From Neospora caninum Liverpool (lineage: Eukaryota; Apicomplexa; Conoidasida; Eucoccidiorida; Sarcocystidae): a stretch of 64,000 bases of DNA. The notes below the pieces were generated by a model that was not told the DNA's origin, did no database searches, and was given only the letters and a program-made list of their open reading frames with translations. The stretch lies in NCBI RefSeq assembly GCF_000208865.1, contig NC_018396.1, positions 5,574,514 to 5,638,513 on the forward strand, given 5' to 3'. Position 1 is the stretch's first letter, and every line of letters begins with the position of its first letter. Positions 21,915 to 34,344 of the stretch are shown here, in pieces. The translations under genes were made by a program, and so were the position numbers.

Positions 21915-24900
21915 ATGGCGCCGACAAAGCAGCGCGTAGGAGCTCTGGACGTCCGGGCTCTCGTGGCATCGATCCGGCCCGCGGTTCTGGGCTTGCGTGT
22001 CACAAACGTGTACGACTTTTCCTCGGGAGGCGGCCGCGGCGCAGGCAGCAGTAGCTACATCGTGAAGTTAGCGGGGAAGGATTCGAAAATCTTCCTCTTC
22101 ATTCACGCCGGCTTCCGTCTGTACACCACGGAGTGGAAGAAGGACAAGGGGGCGCTGCCGTCGCCCTTTTGCATGCGGCTCCGCAAGAGCTTGCGCGGCA
22201 AGAAACTGGAAGACATCCACCAACATGGAGCCGATCGCGTCGTCCTCCTCACCTTCGGCAAGGGCGAAAATACACTCCGTCTCATCGTCGAGCTGTACGT
22301 GTCTGGGAACATCGTCTTGACGGACCACACGAACCTCATTCTGGCGGTCCTCAGACGTCACACGCTCAGCGCGCCGTCAGCGGAAGGCGGCCCTCAGGGC
22401 CCCCAAGAGACAGAGCAGCGAATCGCGGTGAACGAGTACTACCGCCTGGACTCTCCGGAAAGGTCGCTGCTTCGGGACGGCGTCCGCCCGGTGGACTTCA
22501 CCGCCGATGTCGTCAGAAGGCAGTTGGTGGCCATAGCTGAAGAGTCAGGCCCGCGCACAGAGACCAAGCCAAGGCCGCCAATCACCTGGTCGCAGGCTGT
22601 CGCACGCCTTGCTCCCTTCGTCAGCCCTGCCGTCGCCGTCCACGCGCTCCTGGTGGCCACGCAGGGAGACGAGACGGCAAAGAAGAGAGTCTTGACGCAG
22701 GACAGACTCGACGAGGCTGTGCATGTGCTGCGGCGCGCAGTCGTCGAGTGCCTCAGAACGGTGCGTCCCGGCCTCTCTTGGAGCCCAGAAAAAGAACGAC
22801 GAACGCAAGATGGAGCACACATGCAGCGCCCGAAAAAAACTCGCTGCGAGAGAAGGCGTACGTGGGCGCGCCGTCCCCAGCTCCGGACGAGCGCCGGCGA
22901 GACACTCTCCCCACGTGGGAGTGCAGACGAGGAAAGGAGACAAAGCCTGGAGCAGGGAAACAGGGCGGGAACAGAGGGACGCAGAGACAGGAAGAGAGCA
23001 CATATATAGGGAAAGACAGGAGATAGAGAAGCCGAGCGAGCTCGAGAGGAGGAGGGCGAATAGAGTTTTTAAGACGGCTGGAGGGAGAGAACGAACAGAT
23101 GGATGGCAGGAGAGAGAGGGAGAAGGGGGAGATTTCACGAAGGGCGACCAGGTAATGGCAAGGAAAGCGGGGGAGAATGTGGGGCGACAACTGGTTAGAA
23201 AAAAGGAGCAAGGAAGGCGTCTTCACGCTGGGGCGGGTTTTTCCTTCTCCCCCGTTCCACGTACCTTTCCGGTGCCTGTTCTTTAGCATTGGCGTCTTGC
23301 CGTGTCCTTGCCTCGTCCGCGTGTGCGTCTTCGCGTGTTTCGGTCGCGTGTTTTCGCGTTGCTGTCGTGCAGCCCGCTTGGTTCGCCCCGCCTCCGTCCA
23401 TCGTTCCTTCGCTTTTCGCGTCTCTCGTGTCTGTTTTCTTCAGCTCTGCGCCGTGAGCTCGTCGGCAGATTTTCTCGGGTCCGGCCCCTTGCCACCCGAA
23501 GTGGCGACTCAGTCTCTGGCGTCGCCGCCCGTTGAAGGCTACATTTTGGCCACGCGGCGTGCGTCGCTACCTTCGGAAGCGCAAAAGAGCCTTTCTTTCT
23601 CGCTTCTGTACGACTACGAAGACTTCGCGCCGGTCGTTCTCCGCCAGTTTGCAGATTTCCCGGTGCTGGCTTCCCCGCAGGACATCCAACGCGAGAGAGA
23701 AGAACGCGCGTCAGATGCTGTGCAGCGCTCGCAAGTGGAGAAGCGAACAGAGGGCCACGAGGAAGTCAAGGAGGACGACAAGGAAGAGGAGGAGGCAGAT
23801 GAGAAGGAAGAGGAAGAGAAGGAAGCGAGAATGGAAGCCAGAAACGATGGAGATGTGGCGGCTGCCGTGGCCGCAGTGCACGGAGGGGTTGCGGAGGGAA
23901 CGCGTGTGTTGCTTCACTTCCGAGACATCAACGTGTGCGTCGACGAGTACTTCAGCAGCGTCGACGTGCAAAAGGGCGAGCGAGCTGAGGCGCTGGCCAG
24001 GCACGAGGCGCTGAGTCGAGTGGAGAAGATCAGGAGTGACCAGGCGCAGCGCATGCAGCAGCTTGAGGAGGAGGCCGCGAGTCTCCTCGAGGAGGCCCAA
24101 GCCGTGGAGGCGAACGTGGGGCTTGTCGAGCAGATCATCCAGCTGCTGCGCGCAGCGCTGGCGACCGGCGTCGACTGGGACGAGCTCGGGCGCCAGATGA
24201 AGCAGCAGGCCAAGGAGGGCCATCCTCTCGCGGTCCACGTGCAGGAGCTGAGGCTGGAGAAGCAACGCGCTCTCCTTCTGCTGGAGGCGCCGGGCGAGGA
24301 AGCGAGCGGTGCGACGACGGTGGTCTCCATCGACATCACCCTCTCTGCCCACGGCAACGCCCAGCTCCTCCACTCGCAGGTGAAGCAGCTGAAGGCGAAG
24401 ACGCTGAAAACGTCCTCGGCGACTGCCGCCGCGCTGGCGGCGGCAGACCGGAAGGCGCAGCGGACGCTGAAGCAGAAAGAGCAACAAGTGCTGCAGGCCC
24501 AGCAGCAGCTGCAGAAAGTTCGCAAGGCGTTTTGGTTCGAGAAGTTCCACTGGTTCATATCCAGCGACCACTACCTCGTCCTTGCCGGCAGAGACGCACA
24601 GCAGAATGAGATCCTCTTCCGCCGGTACCTCCGCGCGAACGACGTGTACGTCCACGCAGATGTCCACGGCGCCGCCACGTGCATCATCAAAAACACCGGG
24701 GAAACCGACCCAGGAAAGACTGAGGAACCGCCCGTCCCCCTCGCCACGCTCCAGCAGTGCGGCGAATTTGCGGTCTGCAGAAGCAGCGCGTGGAACACAA
24801 AAACCCCCGCTGCCGCCTGGTGGGTGTATGGACACCAAGTCTCGAAATCCGCCCCCAGCGGCCTTTATCTCAGGTGAGAAGGCAAACGAAAAAGAAACGA

Positions 24901-27900
24901 CTGCCTGGAACAGGCGGACGGTTTGACCAGAAAGGAATAGGGACGGGCCTTCTGGAAAAAGTGCTGCGGTTGGAGAACGCGCTGGGTGTGCTCTGGTGGG
25001 AGATCCATCGAGAGCTTCGCCTTGGTTTTCTCGTGGAAATCGCAAACTTCGCATGTTTGATTCACAGGACTCGCCGACGCGTCGCCTCCTGTTGCAGGGC
25101 ACTCATCGTTTTCTCTAGCGCTGTCCGTTCATTCGGTTGTCATTCGTTTGTCATTCGTTTGCTCAGCCGTTTTTCTCGCTGTTCCGGGGGCGTGTGGAGA
25201 GACCCCGCATGGCGTCCGTGGCACTGTGAGGCTCTTTTCTCGACGTGTTGCCGGTGGCACTTGCTCTCTCGTTCCGGGGTTTTATCGACGGCACGCTGCA
25301 GCGCGTCTTCCCCATTTTTTCCCCTCTCCGGCGAGGTCCTTTCTGTCCTTGCCTTCCGTTGCTTCCCCCTCTTCTCCGCCTCCTGTCGCGCGCTTCCTAT
25401 CCATGCTGCCTTGTCTCCGCACCACGGCGCATGCGTTTCGCGGCGATGCACTACCCTTCCTCTGATGTCTTCATCCTCGTGGCCTTCTTAATCCTCTCCA
25501 GTTCTCACTGTCCCTTTTTTGTCTTTTTCCAGCACCGGCTCCTTCATGATTCGCGGACGACGCAACTTCATCCAAATCCACCGCCTCGAGATGGGCTTTG
25601 GCCTTCTCTTTCGCCTGGCTGACGAGGCATCCGTTGCTCGACATGTCGCCGCTCGAAAACGCTTGCAACTCGAGGAGGATGACAACAAAACCCCTCCGTC
25701 TTCCTCGTCTTCTTCCTCTTCCTCGTCTTCTTCCTCTTCCTCGTCTTCTTCCTCTTCCTCGTCTTCCTCCTCTTCTTCCTCTTCGTCTTCTTCTGCTGTT
25801 CCTGAAGAAGAGAGTAGGGCGCGTGGAGGAGTGAAGGCGAACGTGTGTGGCGAGAAGAAGAATCTCCGCATTGGATTCGTGGAGCCTGCGGCGCAGTCAC
25901 GAAGCGGTCCTGGAGAACTCACCTGGGAGAGAAAACAGAGGAACCCGGCGGAGTTCCTCAGAGAAATTGACATCGAGCAGTGCGCGGTGAGAGAGAAGGA
26001 GTAGAGAGACAGCGCAGAGGGTACAGAGACAGCGCACAAATCTCGGGCTGAAGCTGCAGAAAGGTGAAAGGAAGCCTGACGACACATGCTGCAGAGCACC
26101 GGCCGTCGGAATTGCACGGAGGGCCGGTAGAGAGAGGCAGACGCGTGTTCTGTCTGCTGGAGGCGCAAAGACGTGGCCCGCTGTGGAAAGGTGCGGTTGA
26201 TGCGTCGCCATGGAACTCAAGAACTTGGCTGTCGGTGTCTCTTGATCGGCTTTTGCAGGGTGTGAACGCAATTCGCGAAGTCCTCGCATCCGGTGGAGCG
26301 CGCGACGCCGAGGGAAGTGCGGCGCCGGATGGGGCTGCCGCAGTCCTCGCGCACCTCGAACGGCAGGAAGTGCGGCAGAGACAGCTGCAGGAGCAACTGA
26401 ATCAAGTGAAACATCAACTTGAAGAACAACTGAGAACAGCGTCCAGAAGCCCTTCAATCGGAGTGAGTCGGAATGGAAAAGCGAGAGAAAGAGGCGGGTG
26501 TGCAGGCGCAGAGCCCCCGGTGGAGTGTTTGCATAAAAATGCAGAAGACACTGCGGCAACAGCGATTCTTGGGAGGTCGATGGAGAGGGGACGGTGTCCT
26601 TGCCAGACTCGAAGCTCGCGCGTTTGTCACAAACCTACACAAATACTGTGAGTAGGGGCGGACTAGGACAGAAGGTACATTGTTTTTCTTGGAGATACCG
26701 GAACACGGCCTTTTTGCATTGTCCCTTTGTCCTAGACACAGAGTGCGCGCCGCGAAGGCCGGTATGCGAGAGGCAGCGTCGAGTTCTCCCCTGCAACGCT
26801 CAACGAGGACGCTCAAGCCAGCAGAGACACTTCTGTGGGGCGGCGAATTCGGCGGAGACACCCGACGGGACGTCTGAGTGTCCAGGACATTGCGGAGCTG
26901 CGAGGTATGGAGAAACTCGGAAATGGAGCCGCCGGAGGGAGGGAAGAAATGCGCTCATAAAACAGAGGGACGTGCGACTCACCCTCCTCGACGCGATCTC
27001 TTTTTCGCGTAGTCGTGGGGAAGCTCGAAGGCCGCCTGTCTGCGCAGCTGCTTTCTGTATGTACACCTGCCAGACCAATCAAAGATGGAAGTTCGCTTGG
27101 GAATAGCAGTCCTCGTCGAAGGCGAGAAGTGTGGACGGACAAAGTCGCTTCGACTTTTTCCGCTGCGACGCGCGAGAGACTCTCTCTTGCCGTCGAGCCG
27201 CACACGAGAACCCAAACCGCCCGCGGTCGACGCGTTTTCTTTTCTTCGGCAACTTTTTCGACGGCCTGCGTGTGTGCTTCTCCCCGCAGGCGAAGCCGCA
27301 GATGCAGAGCTGGTCGAGATGCGCCAGGCAGTTCTTGCGGAGCAGGCGCGTTCGCAGGAGGCGGCTGCGTCTCGTCCGGAGGCGGGCGCGTTGAACGGAG
27401 TCGCCGGAGTCCCCGCGGCGCCTTCCTCTTGCGCAGCTGAGGTGGACGTCGGGGATTTGCGTCCGCTTCACCAGGAGATGCTTCAGAGGCAGTACAGTGC
27501 TGAGACTCACCGGCTGTTGATGGCGGAGAAGCTGCGCGAGGTGGTGTTGCAGCGGGGGGCTGAGGGCGTGGTCCGGGCCGAGCGTGCGAGGAGCCGCCGC
27601 GCGTCGAAACTCGCCAAGAGCGACGGCGACGACTGCCACGTCACCTTCTCCCCAGACCCGCCGAAAGTCGTCGAGAAGACCATCACTGCGTTGCATGTGG
27701 ATTTCGACGGCCTCCCGCCGGAAGTTATTCCGCGCCACGAAGAGCCCGCGAGTCCGCTGCTGGTGCAAATCGAGGAGGAACTGCGCGAGGCTCGCGAGAC
27801 AGAGGCGAGTGAACAGATTCCCTGGGCACTCCGCAGAAGGCCCACAGGTTGGCCTGCGTGGGTGCCGCCCGAAGAAGCAGAGACGCAAGCAGAGTCGGAC

Positions 27901-30900
27901 CGTGATTCGCGCCCCGGTCACGCGCGAGAGGCGGGTAAGCTGTCGAAGCCCCCGTAGAGAAGCTCGGGGCAGAGTGGCGCAGTTTCCCAAGACGTGGCCG
28001 TCCACACAGACCGCTCGCGAACTCAGGCCTTCGCGCTCTGTGTCTGTTTCCCATGCTCTCTCTCGTTTTCTCTGTCTTCCCCACTCCCTCTGTCTCTCTG
28101 TCACTTGATGATGGGCTGCCTCGCTTGCTTCTTTGTCTCAGAGGGAGGACCTCTGTCGTCGCGAGAAGTGTCTCCTGACGCGCCTGTGGGAGATAGCGCG
28201 CCTTCTGGCCCCGGCGAGGGCGGCGAGATATCGCGGCAGGCCGCGTCTGCGACTCCCGGCGTCTCTGGGCTCGCAAAGACGCCGTCTCCGTCCCTGAGGG
28301 CTTCGAGGGACGAAAACGAGATGCAGGCGGCTGAGAATTGGAGCGGCAAGAGAGGCGCCTGCCGGCCGACAGGCTCCGCGGGCACGGGCAGAGACGCCGT
28401 TGCAAAACAAGGCAGCGACCGGCGCAGCCCCTCTGCCTTCAGCGAAAGGTCGACGCTGTCGGCGCAGAGTTTGACTCTAGCTGACAGTCGAATCAGCAGA
28501 CGAATGAGCGTCGACGGGGGCCCTCCGCCAGTCGGTGAGTGCGCGAGGAACGCGAGAGAAACGAGGGGACGAAAGAGAGAGTGAGGAGAGAGGCGAGAAA
28601 GAAAAACTGGAAAAAAGACGAAAGGGAGAAAGAAACGAGACTACCGAGAGAGAGTGAGGAGAAAGAAAAAAGAAGAGCTGCGCTCAGGTGCGACGATAGA
28701 GATGCAGCGTCGTAAGAAGCAGCCAAGCTTTGAGCTGGAGAGCGGGATGACGAGCTTCCGGGGAACCCGAGATGCGCCAAAACGCTTCCCTCACGTCCTG
28801 GCGTGCTGCCTCTTGCGCTTTCCTGTGAAGGCTTCACCGAAGAGACACTGCCCACACCGCGGGAACTCCTCTCTCGCAGCAGCATCGACTTCCAGAACAG
28901 TGGAGGCGACGACGCAGAAGAATCAGTTGATGATCAGGAAATCCACATCATTGTAAGTTCGAAATTCGGAACGCACGAGTCGGGCGAAGAGACGAACCAC
29001 GAGGCGCGTGCGGTGGAGGTACACTCTCCGACATGCATGCATCTTCAACGCCAAAAACACCTCACGCAACTTCCCGATGTCTACGCGCACCCTCTCTCTA
29101 CATATGTATATATGGGGATTTGTGTGAATTTGCCTGAAGAGGCACGCGTGTGTGTCCATTTACTTGTGGAGATGCATATATATCTGGAGAGATACCTGTG
29201 CGTGTATTTGTGTGTTTCGCGGGCCAGCGTAGGCGTGCCGTCTCGCCGGTAGATGCGGGAGCGTCACATTTCGCGCTTTTCGAGTGGCAAAAACTGACAG
29301 AGGACTTGTCTTTTGTGAACAGGTGCGGCGCTTGTCGATAAAGGAGGAGAAGGAACTATTTCGATGCCGCAGCGCCGACCACGGCCCAACTCCCAAAGGT
29401 TTCTCTTCCGGAGATGTCCCGTCTGCAAAGGATCTCCTCACTCTGCAACAGTACCTCTCCGACAAACTCGCCTCTCCAGGTATAAAGGCCTTCATGGTAT
29501 TTCCACGTCTCTCTCTCTTCATCTATCTACATCTCTATACATATAACAATCTATACACATGCATGTGTATTCAGTTGTATCTGTATATCTGCATATGCTG
29601 TCATACACTTGTACGTACACATACGTGTCTGCATGCAAGTATGGAAGTGGGTGTATGGACATGCAGTGCGTCGTGTTTCGAATGCCCGCCAGGTTCGAGG
29701 GGAGCCTGTTTGCATCTCCGCCTGTATGCGGCGGTCACACATGAGAGAGAGAGTGGAATGCAGCCTGTGACGCGGACCCGTCGCGCACGTTGCCGCACCC
29801 GCGTGGTCTCTCTTTTCCTTTCTTCCAGGGCGAGGGATCTTTGTCTCTGGAAGCTCTGCAGAGTCGAGAGAGGTGCTGGCTTTTCCTTTCGGACTCCTGC
29901 TGCGTCTTCTTTGCGTGTCTGAACACAGTTCGTTCGGAGGAAGACGACGAAACGACGTCGGCCGGGACGAGAAGAAGCAGACGAGCCGTCAGCGAGGGCA
30001 ACGCTCCCCTGTTCGCCGAGCGCGGGGTCGGAGGCAGGTTGAAGGAGAGACCAAAAGAACTTTTCCTCGACGCATGCGCCAGTCCACTTGCGAGCGGAGA
30101 AGGGTGGCAGGAAGATGCGAGCGCAAACGTAGGGGAAAGCGAACCCTGTGAAGGACAAGAAGAAGAGGACGAGGAAGAGTTGCAAGAAGAGGAGGCGTCT
30201 CCTTCGGACGAAGAGGCGGATACTACAGAAGACGACCAAGACGCTGACGATGCGGTCGAGGAAGAGGTGAAAGAAGAAGAGCTCGAAGCTGGGACAGTGC
30301 CGAGGAAGAGGATCTCTGCGGCGGAGCGACGGAGACTGAAGAAGGGAGACAGAGGAGAGAAAGGAGAAAGAGAAGAGAAAGAAGAGAAGACCAACAGAGA
30401 AGAGGAAGAAGAGGGAGGAAAGGAAAAGAAGGCAAAGGACCCACGCCTTCAACCTGTTCCCAGGGGCAAGAAAGGCAAACTCGCAAAGATGAAGAAGAAA
30501 TACCGAGAACAAGACGAGGAAGAAAAAAAGTACAAAATGTCGCTCATCGGCGCTGAAGAGGTAAGCGTATTTCTCCCTCGTTTCGCTGAAAATTCCAAAA
30601 ACCCTGCATCTCGGTATGGCGCCACGCACACCTTTTCTGTAAATCCAACAGTTCTCCGGCAAAACAACGTATGTGTATTTTCATGGATACGTATGTATAT
30701 ATATATATATACATGCAGATACAAATGCATATGGAACGATGTATATTTGTCCAAAGGCCGTGCACGCATACGTGTGCATGCACGCACTCTCTGGGTAGGT
30801 ATTACGTATAAACGTGAATGTGGAATTGGTCGTCTGTGTGTGCCTGGTCTCTATGCGAGATTAGGATGCATGTCGCAACTGCCTCATGGTTTGTTCGTGT

Positions 30901-32795
30901 ATCTTTGCTGCGGTGCGCTTGAACATGTAGACTTTTGGTCGTGTGTCCCTTCCGTTTCGCTTCGTTTTCTCGCCTTTTCTAGATCAAACAGCCTGGACCC
31001 AAAGAGACAGGCAACACGGCGGCACCTGCTGCAGGCGCAGCGAAGAAACTCCCTGGTCGAAAGGCTGCTCAGCAGCGAGAGGAACGGAGAGAGTTGAAGG
31101 AATTCTTTGAAGAAGAAGGAGAGGAGAAACTCGCGGTGAGGCCACGGCACTGGCGCACGCTTCGCCTGCATGAACATAAGGTGTCGCCTGTCTCCTTGTG
31201 TATGCGTCATCTTCGGTCTCTTCGGACAAACACATTCGGTTTCCCTTCGGACTGCGCATCTGCCCGCCCTGGAGCTGTGTAAAAACAAAACTTTTTTAAA
31301 CTCCTCAGGTGTCGATCTTTCCGACCCTCGTTTGCTTGTTTCCTCCTCTCTGGGGCTGACATCCTCCTCCGAGAGCAAACGCCGGAAAAGCTTCTCAGAG
31401 ACTGCAGCGGAGATGCACGTGGAACTCATGACCGAACACAGACAAATCCCTCAATGCCTCTGTACAGTTTAGCTCCATATCCTAGTTAGTGCTCAAAATG
31501 GTGGATAGACATCCATGCTTACCTATACATAAATATAGATGTATACAATTGTATGTTTTTTCATATTTTTCTGCATCTATATATATACACACGAGTATGT
31601 CCATCGTATATATATATATATATATATACAAGGTACAAGTGTGGAAGAGGGGGTTCACGGCGCTAGGAATGTGTGTGTGTGTGATAGAAATTGATTGACA
31701 TGCATTTTTGTCCTTAGGAGCAATGCAGTCAAATCGACCTTCTTACTGCCTCGCCGTTTCCCGAAGACGCCTTGCTGTGCGTGGTGCCTGTCACAGCGCC
31801 GTACTCGGCAATGAGCGTGAGTTCTTTTCACGTTTTTGTGTCCTCCTGCGAAGTTTTGTCCGTCGTGCCAGCGCGACTGGTGAAACAGTGGCTCTCCTCT
31901 GCGCCGTTCGTAGCATCCACGTTTGCGCGTCTTTCTGTATCTCTCTGCAAATGCGTTGTGGAAGGTTTGCATTCTGTATGTACCCCTGCGTATCCACCTT
32001 TTTGATGTATATGCGCCTATCTCCGTGCATGTGCGTATATGTAGATAGATGTACGTCCACATTTGCTTATGCCGTCATAGAGAGGTGGACGCATACATGC
32101 GCGGAAATGGAGGAGCAACTATCCGTGCGCTGGACTTCGTGTTTGGTTCTTTCTCTCAGAAATACAAATTTAAGGCGAAGCTGGTGCCGGGGTCGATGAA
32201 GAAGGGGAACGCGGGCCAGGCTGTCCTCAGGCACTTTCTTCAGCAAGTTGAGGACATCCGCCTGAAGCACCTCATCAAATCTGTCACAGTACGCACCCAT
32301 TCACTTGAAAGAAAAGACAGGAGAATCAAGTTTTGCGACGCACGAAAAGGGGATTTAGCGTAGATACGAACGCATGCGAACATGCACACTTGGAAGGCAC
32401 ATGGCTCTTCTTTCCCTTTCTCACGCCGGCTTCTCATAGTGCACATACGCATGCATGAATATACTTGTATGCGTGTGTATGGATCGGCGTGTGCGTATAC
32501 TTCTGTGTGTTTGTCTGAGCACAGTGTGTGTCCCTATAGAGTCTGTCTCCGGCGAGACGTGTCCACACATGATGTCCAAATGTAGATCTTTTTGGTCAGG
32601 AATCGCGTTTACACAGGTGCCTCTGAGCGTCGCTGCGGTGTCTTCGGTTTCCTGCTTCCTCTTCAGCTCGCCGAAGTCGCTCTCTCCATGATTGGCGACG
32701 TGCGGGTCAGCGTACCCGGCATCCAAAAACAACTCACAGCGGCAAGACGCCAGAAGCAGGCACAGAAGAAAACGACCTTCGCAGTGGATGCGTAG
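21915..32795 (+). CDS. NEMF: NEMF/Rqc2 ribosome quality control factor
   Basis: Fourteen phase-consistent exons: 21915-22760, 23444-24873, 25533-25986, 26259-26462, 26736-26904, 27290-27934, 28142-28534, 28831-28952, 29323-29496, 29829-30560, 30983-31135, 31718-31816, 32160-32288, 32667-32795; about 1892 aa against about 1076 in human NEMF. NFACT-N fills exon 1 (VTNVYDF, IVELYVSGNIVLTD). A coiled coil lies in exon 2. NFACT-R spans the exon 2/3 junction (KFHWFISSDHYLVLAGRDA, then STGSFMIRGRRNF). The KGKLAKMKKKYREQDEE block is in exon 10 and NFACT-C is in exons 12-14 (APYSAM, KYKFKAKLVPG, GDVRVSVPG). In other eukaryotes NEMF binds obstructed 60S subunits with peptidyl-tRNA, recruits Listerin and adds C-terminal tails. 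Asp12, Asp107 and Arg108 match the residues needed for tailing in yeast and human. The extra length is poly-Ser (exon 3) and acidic or Ser-rich inserts (exons 2, 6-8, 10). The exon 9 donor at 29496 was chosen over 29479 because only it keeps frame. Confidence 0.94.
25699..25794 (+). repeat. Poly-serine trinucleotide tract inside NEMF exon 3
   Basis: About 32 consecutive Ser codons, made of TCT, TCC and TCG arranged in repeating blocks. The tract follows the NFACT-R core (ARKRLQLEED) and precedes a charged stretch, so it is an insertion at a domain border. Length variation between strains is likely. Confidence 0.9.
31600..31630. repeat. AT dinucleotide microsatellite in a NEMF intron
   Basis: A TA repeat of about ten units lies in the intron between the exons ending at 31135 and starting at 31718. 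A shorter AT tract occurs at about 30698-30712 in the preceding intron. Confidence 0.85.
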
Positions 32796-33391
32796 CACTG
32801 CACTGGAGAAGCTGGTTCCTCTCCGGACCCGTGTTCGATGTAGAGACGGCGGATGAGTGGAAACACAGACCAAACCGTGGATTCAGGCGGTACTCGGTTT
32901 CCAGGAAGGCCGAATGCAACGCGTTTGTTCGAGGGGCTGGTTGGCGTGCCGATCGAAAAGGACTGTAACGGGACGAAGCCAGGAGAGGAGACAGAGGTTA
33001 TACATGTATATATGTTTGAACTTTTCTAGAGTCGAGTGCATTAGGGTAGAAAGCAAACAGGAATTGCGTGCTGTTAAATGAGCGGAGCAAGTGGGGCATA
33101 CACGTCCTGATGCAATCTTTCGTCCACGAAGCGACTGAGGGAAAAAGGCGTCCACGCTGAGCAGAGTCTCGTGGGGAGCGTGCAGGGTCGCCGGCGGAGG
33201 CCTCGCTGATAGTTTGGAGTGACGCTGCGAAAACTAGAGGCAACCGAGCACGTTTCCACTTTGCGTAGGTGAATCTCCGTTTTCGGAAACAGAAAGGCCA
33301 CAATAAAGCTGGGGTAATTGGTTTCAAGTGTGAATATTCACCGCGCAGACTGAAGCGAGTCGAGCGGCGGAACACTCAGACTGCAAACGTC

Positions 33392-33411
33392 CCAGGTGTA
33401 CGTACACCTGG
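33392..33411. repeat. Perfect 20-bp palindrome
   Basis: CCAGGTGTAC is followed at once by its exact reverse complement. It lies about 600 bases downstream of the NEMF stop. It could be a binding site for a dimeric DNA-binding protein. Confidence 0.9.
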
Positions 33412-34307
33412 AGAGGGCGCGCCGGTCTCAATGTCTGTGGTTGACGTTGCGCATTTTTTATGTTAACTCCACGGAGCCCCGCGTCGCTTGTGCCTGTGGA
33501 TCCTCTGTGTCCTCATTTCGTGCTTTTGCGTGCGACCTCAAAAAAACGGGTATCCGTGGGCACGGAGTTGCATTCGAGAAGGGTGTCCCTGGTGTGCGTG
33601 GCCGAGGTGTAAAAATCCGCATCCCACGCAGAGGTGGATCCATGTGCCGTTCAGCGTAAGGTCGTTGCACTTGTTTTCGCTTTTTTTGGGAGTGCATGAG
33701 TGGACACCCCTCATTTCCCACTCACATTCTGCACGGTTTTACGACGACCACCACCGGGCGCGCGGCATCTTGATGTGTCGTCGCGCTTCTCTTACGGCGT
33801 TTTGTGTACCACACACATCGTCTGCATACCTCCCCGGCGTCCCCTCTCCACTTTCGCTCTCGCATTTCCCTTTCTTCTGCAATCCGCCGTTTTCCCCTTG
33901 CATCCTTCTCGTCTCCCCCCGACGGCATCGCGCGCGAAGCAGAGCCGTGTTCACCGGCGATTTCCTCGACCTTCTCGTTCCAGGAGAACAGAGACAGGCG
34001 ACGACAGAGCTGAGGCCGTTTTGCGGCAGTTCCGAGTCTCCACATGCATGGCGTTCATCACAGCAAGTCGCGTGGCCCCGCCGGTGCCCTGTTCTCACCT
34101 GCACTGCCTCGCCAGGACGCAAGAAATGCATGCAGTCGTGGGGACATGCAAGGGACTGGCAAGCGTCCGGATCTTAAGTTGTGCGCGTCCAACCGAGAGA
34201 GTAGCCGTCGCCCGCTTCTCTCTGTTGACTTGGGGGATCTTCCAGCGAGCAGAAGAGAACCGCCCTGGTTGCAGTTGGGGTCAACGCAGCAGTTTTAAAT
34301 CGAGGAC

Positions 34308-34344
34308 TGCATGCACTTGCCCACGAATAAAGCAAGTGCATGCA
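34308..34344. repeat. Perfect inverted repeat with 13-bp arms and 11-nt loop
   Basis: The left arm TGCATGCACTTGC (34308-34320) and the right arm GCAAGTGCATGCA (34332-34344) are exact reverse complements. The loop contains AATAAA. Each arm carries TGCATGCA, which resembles the TRP-2 type motif reported in Toxoplasma promoters. The element could be a DNA site or, if transcribed, a stable RNA stem-loop. Confidence 0.9.

Noticed and set aside
23711..25102. 463-aa minus-strand open frame
   Set aside because: It is antisense to NEMF exon 2, where the plus strand carries unmistakable NFACT motifs; the Leu-rich content mirrors Glu/Gln codons.
29323..29479. Earlier donor for NEMF exon 9 at 29479
   Set aside because: It ends in phase 1 and would shift the acidic exon out of the frame that contains the conserved NEMF block; the donor after 29496 keeps frame.
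29601..30662. 353-aa minus-strand open frame rich in Leu and Phe, membrane-like
   Set aside because: It is the antisense shadow of the acidic Lys/Glu tract of NEMF exon 10, which matches the known KGKLAKMKKKYREQDEE block.
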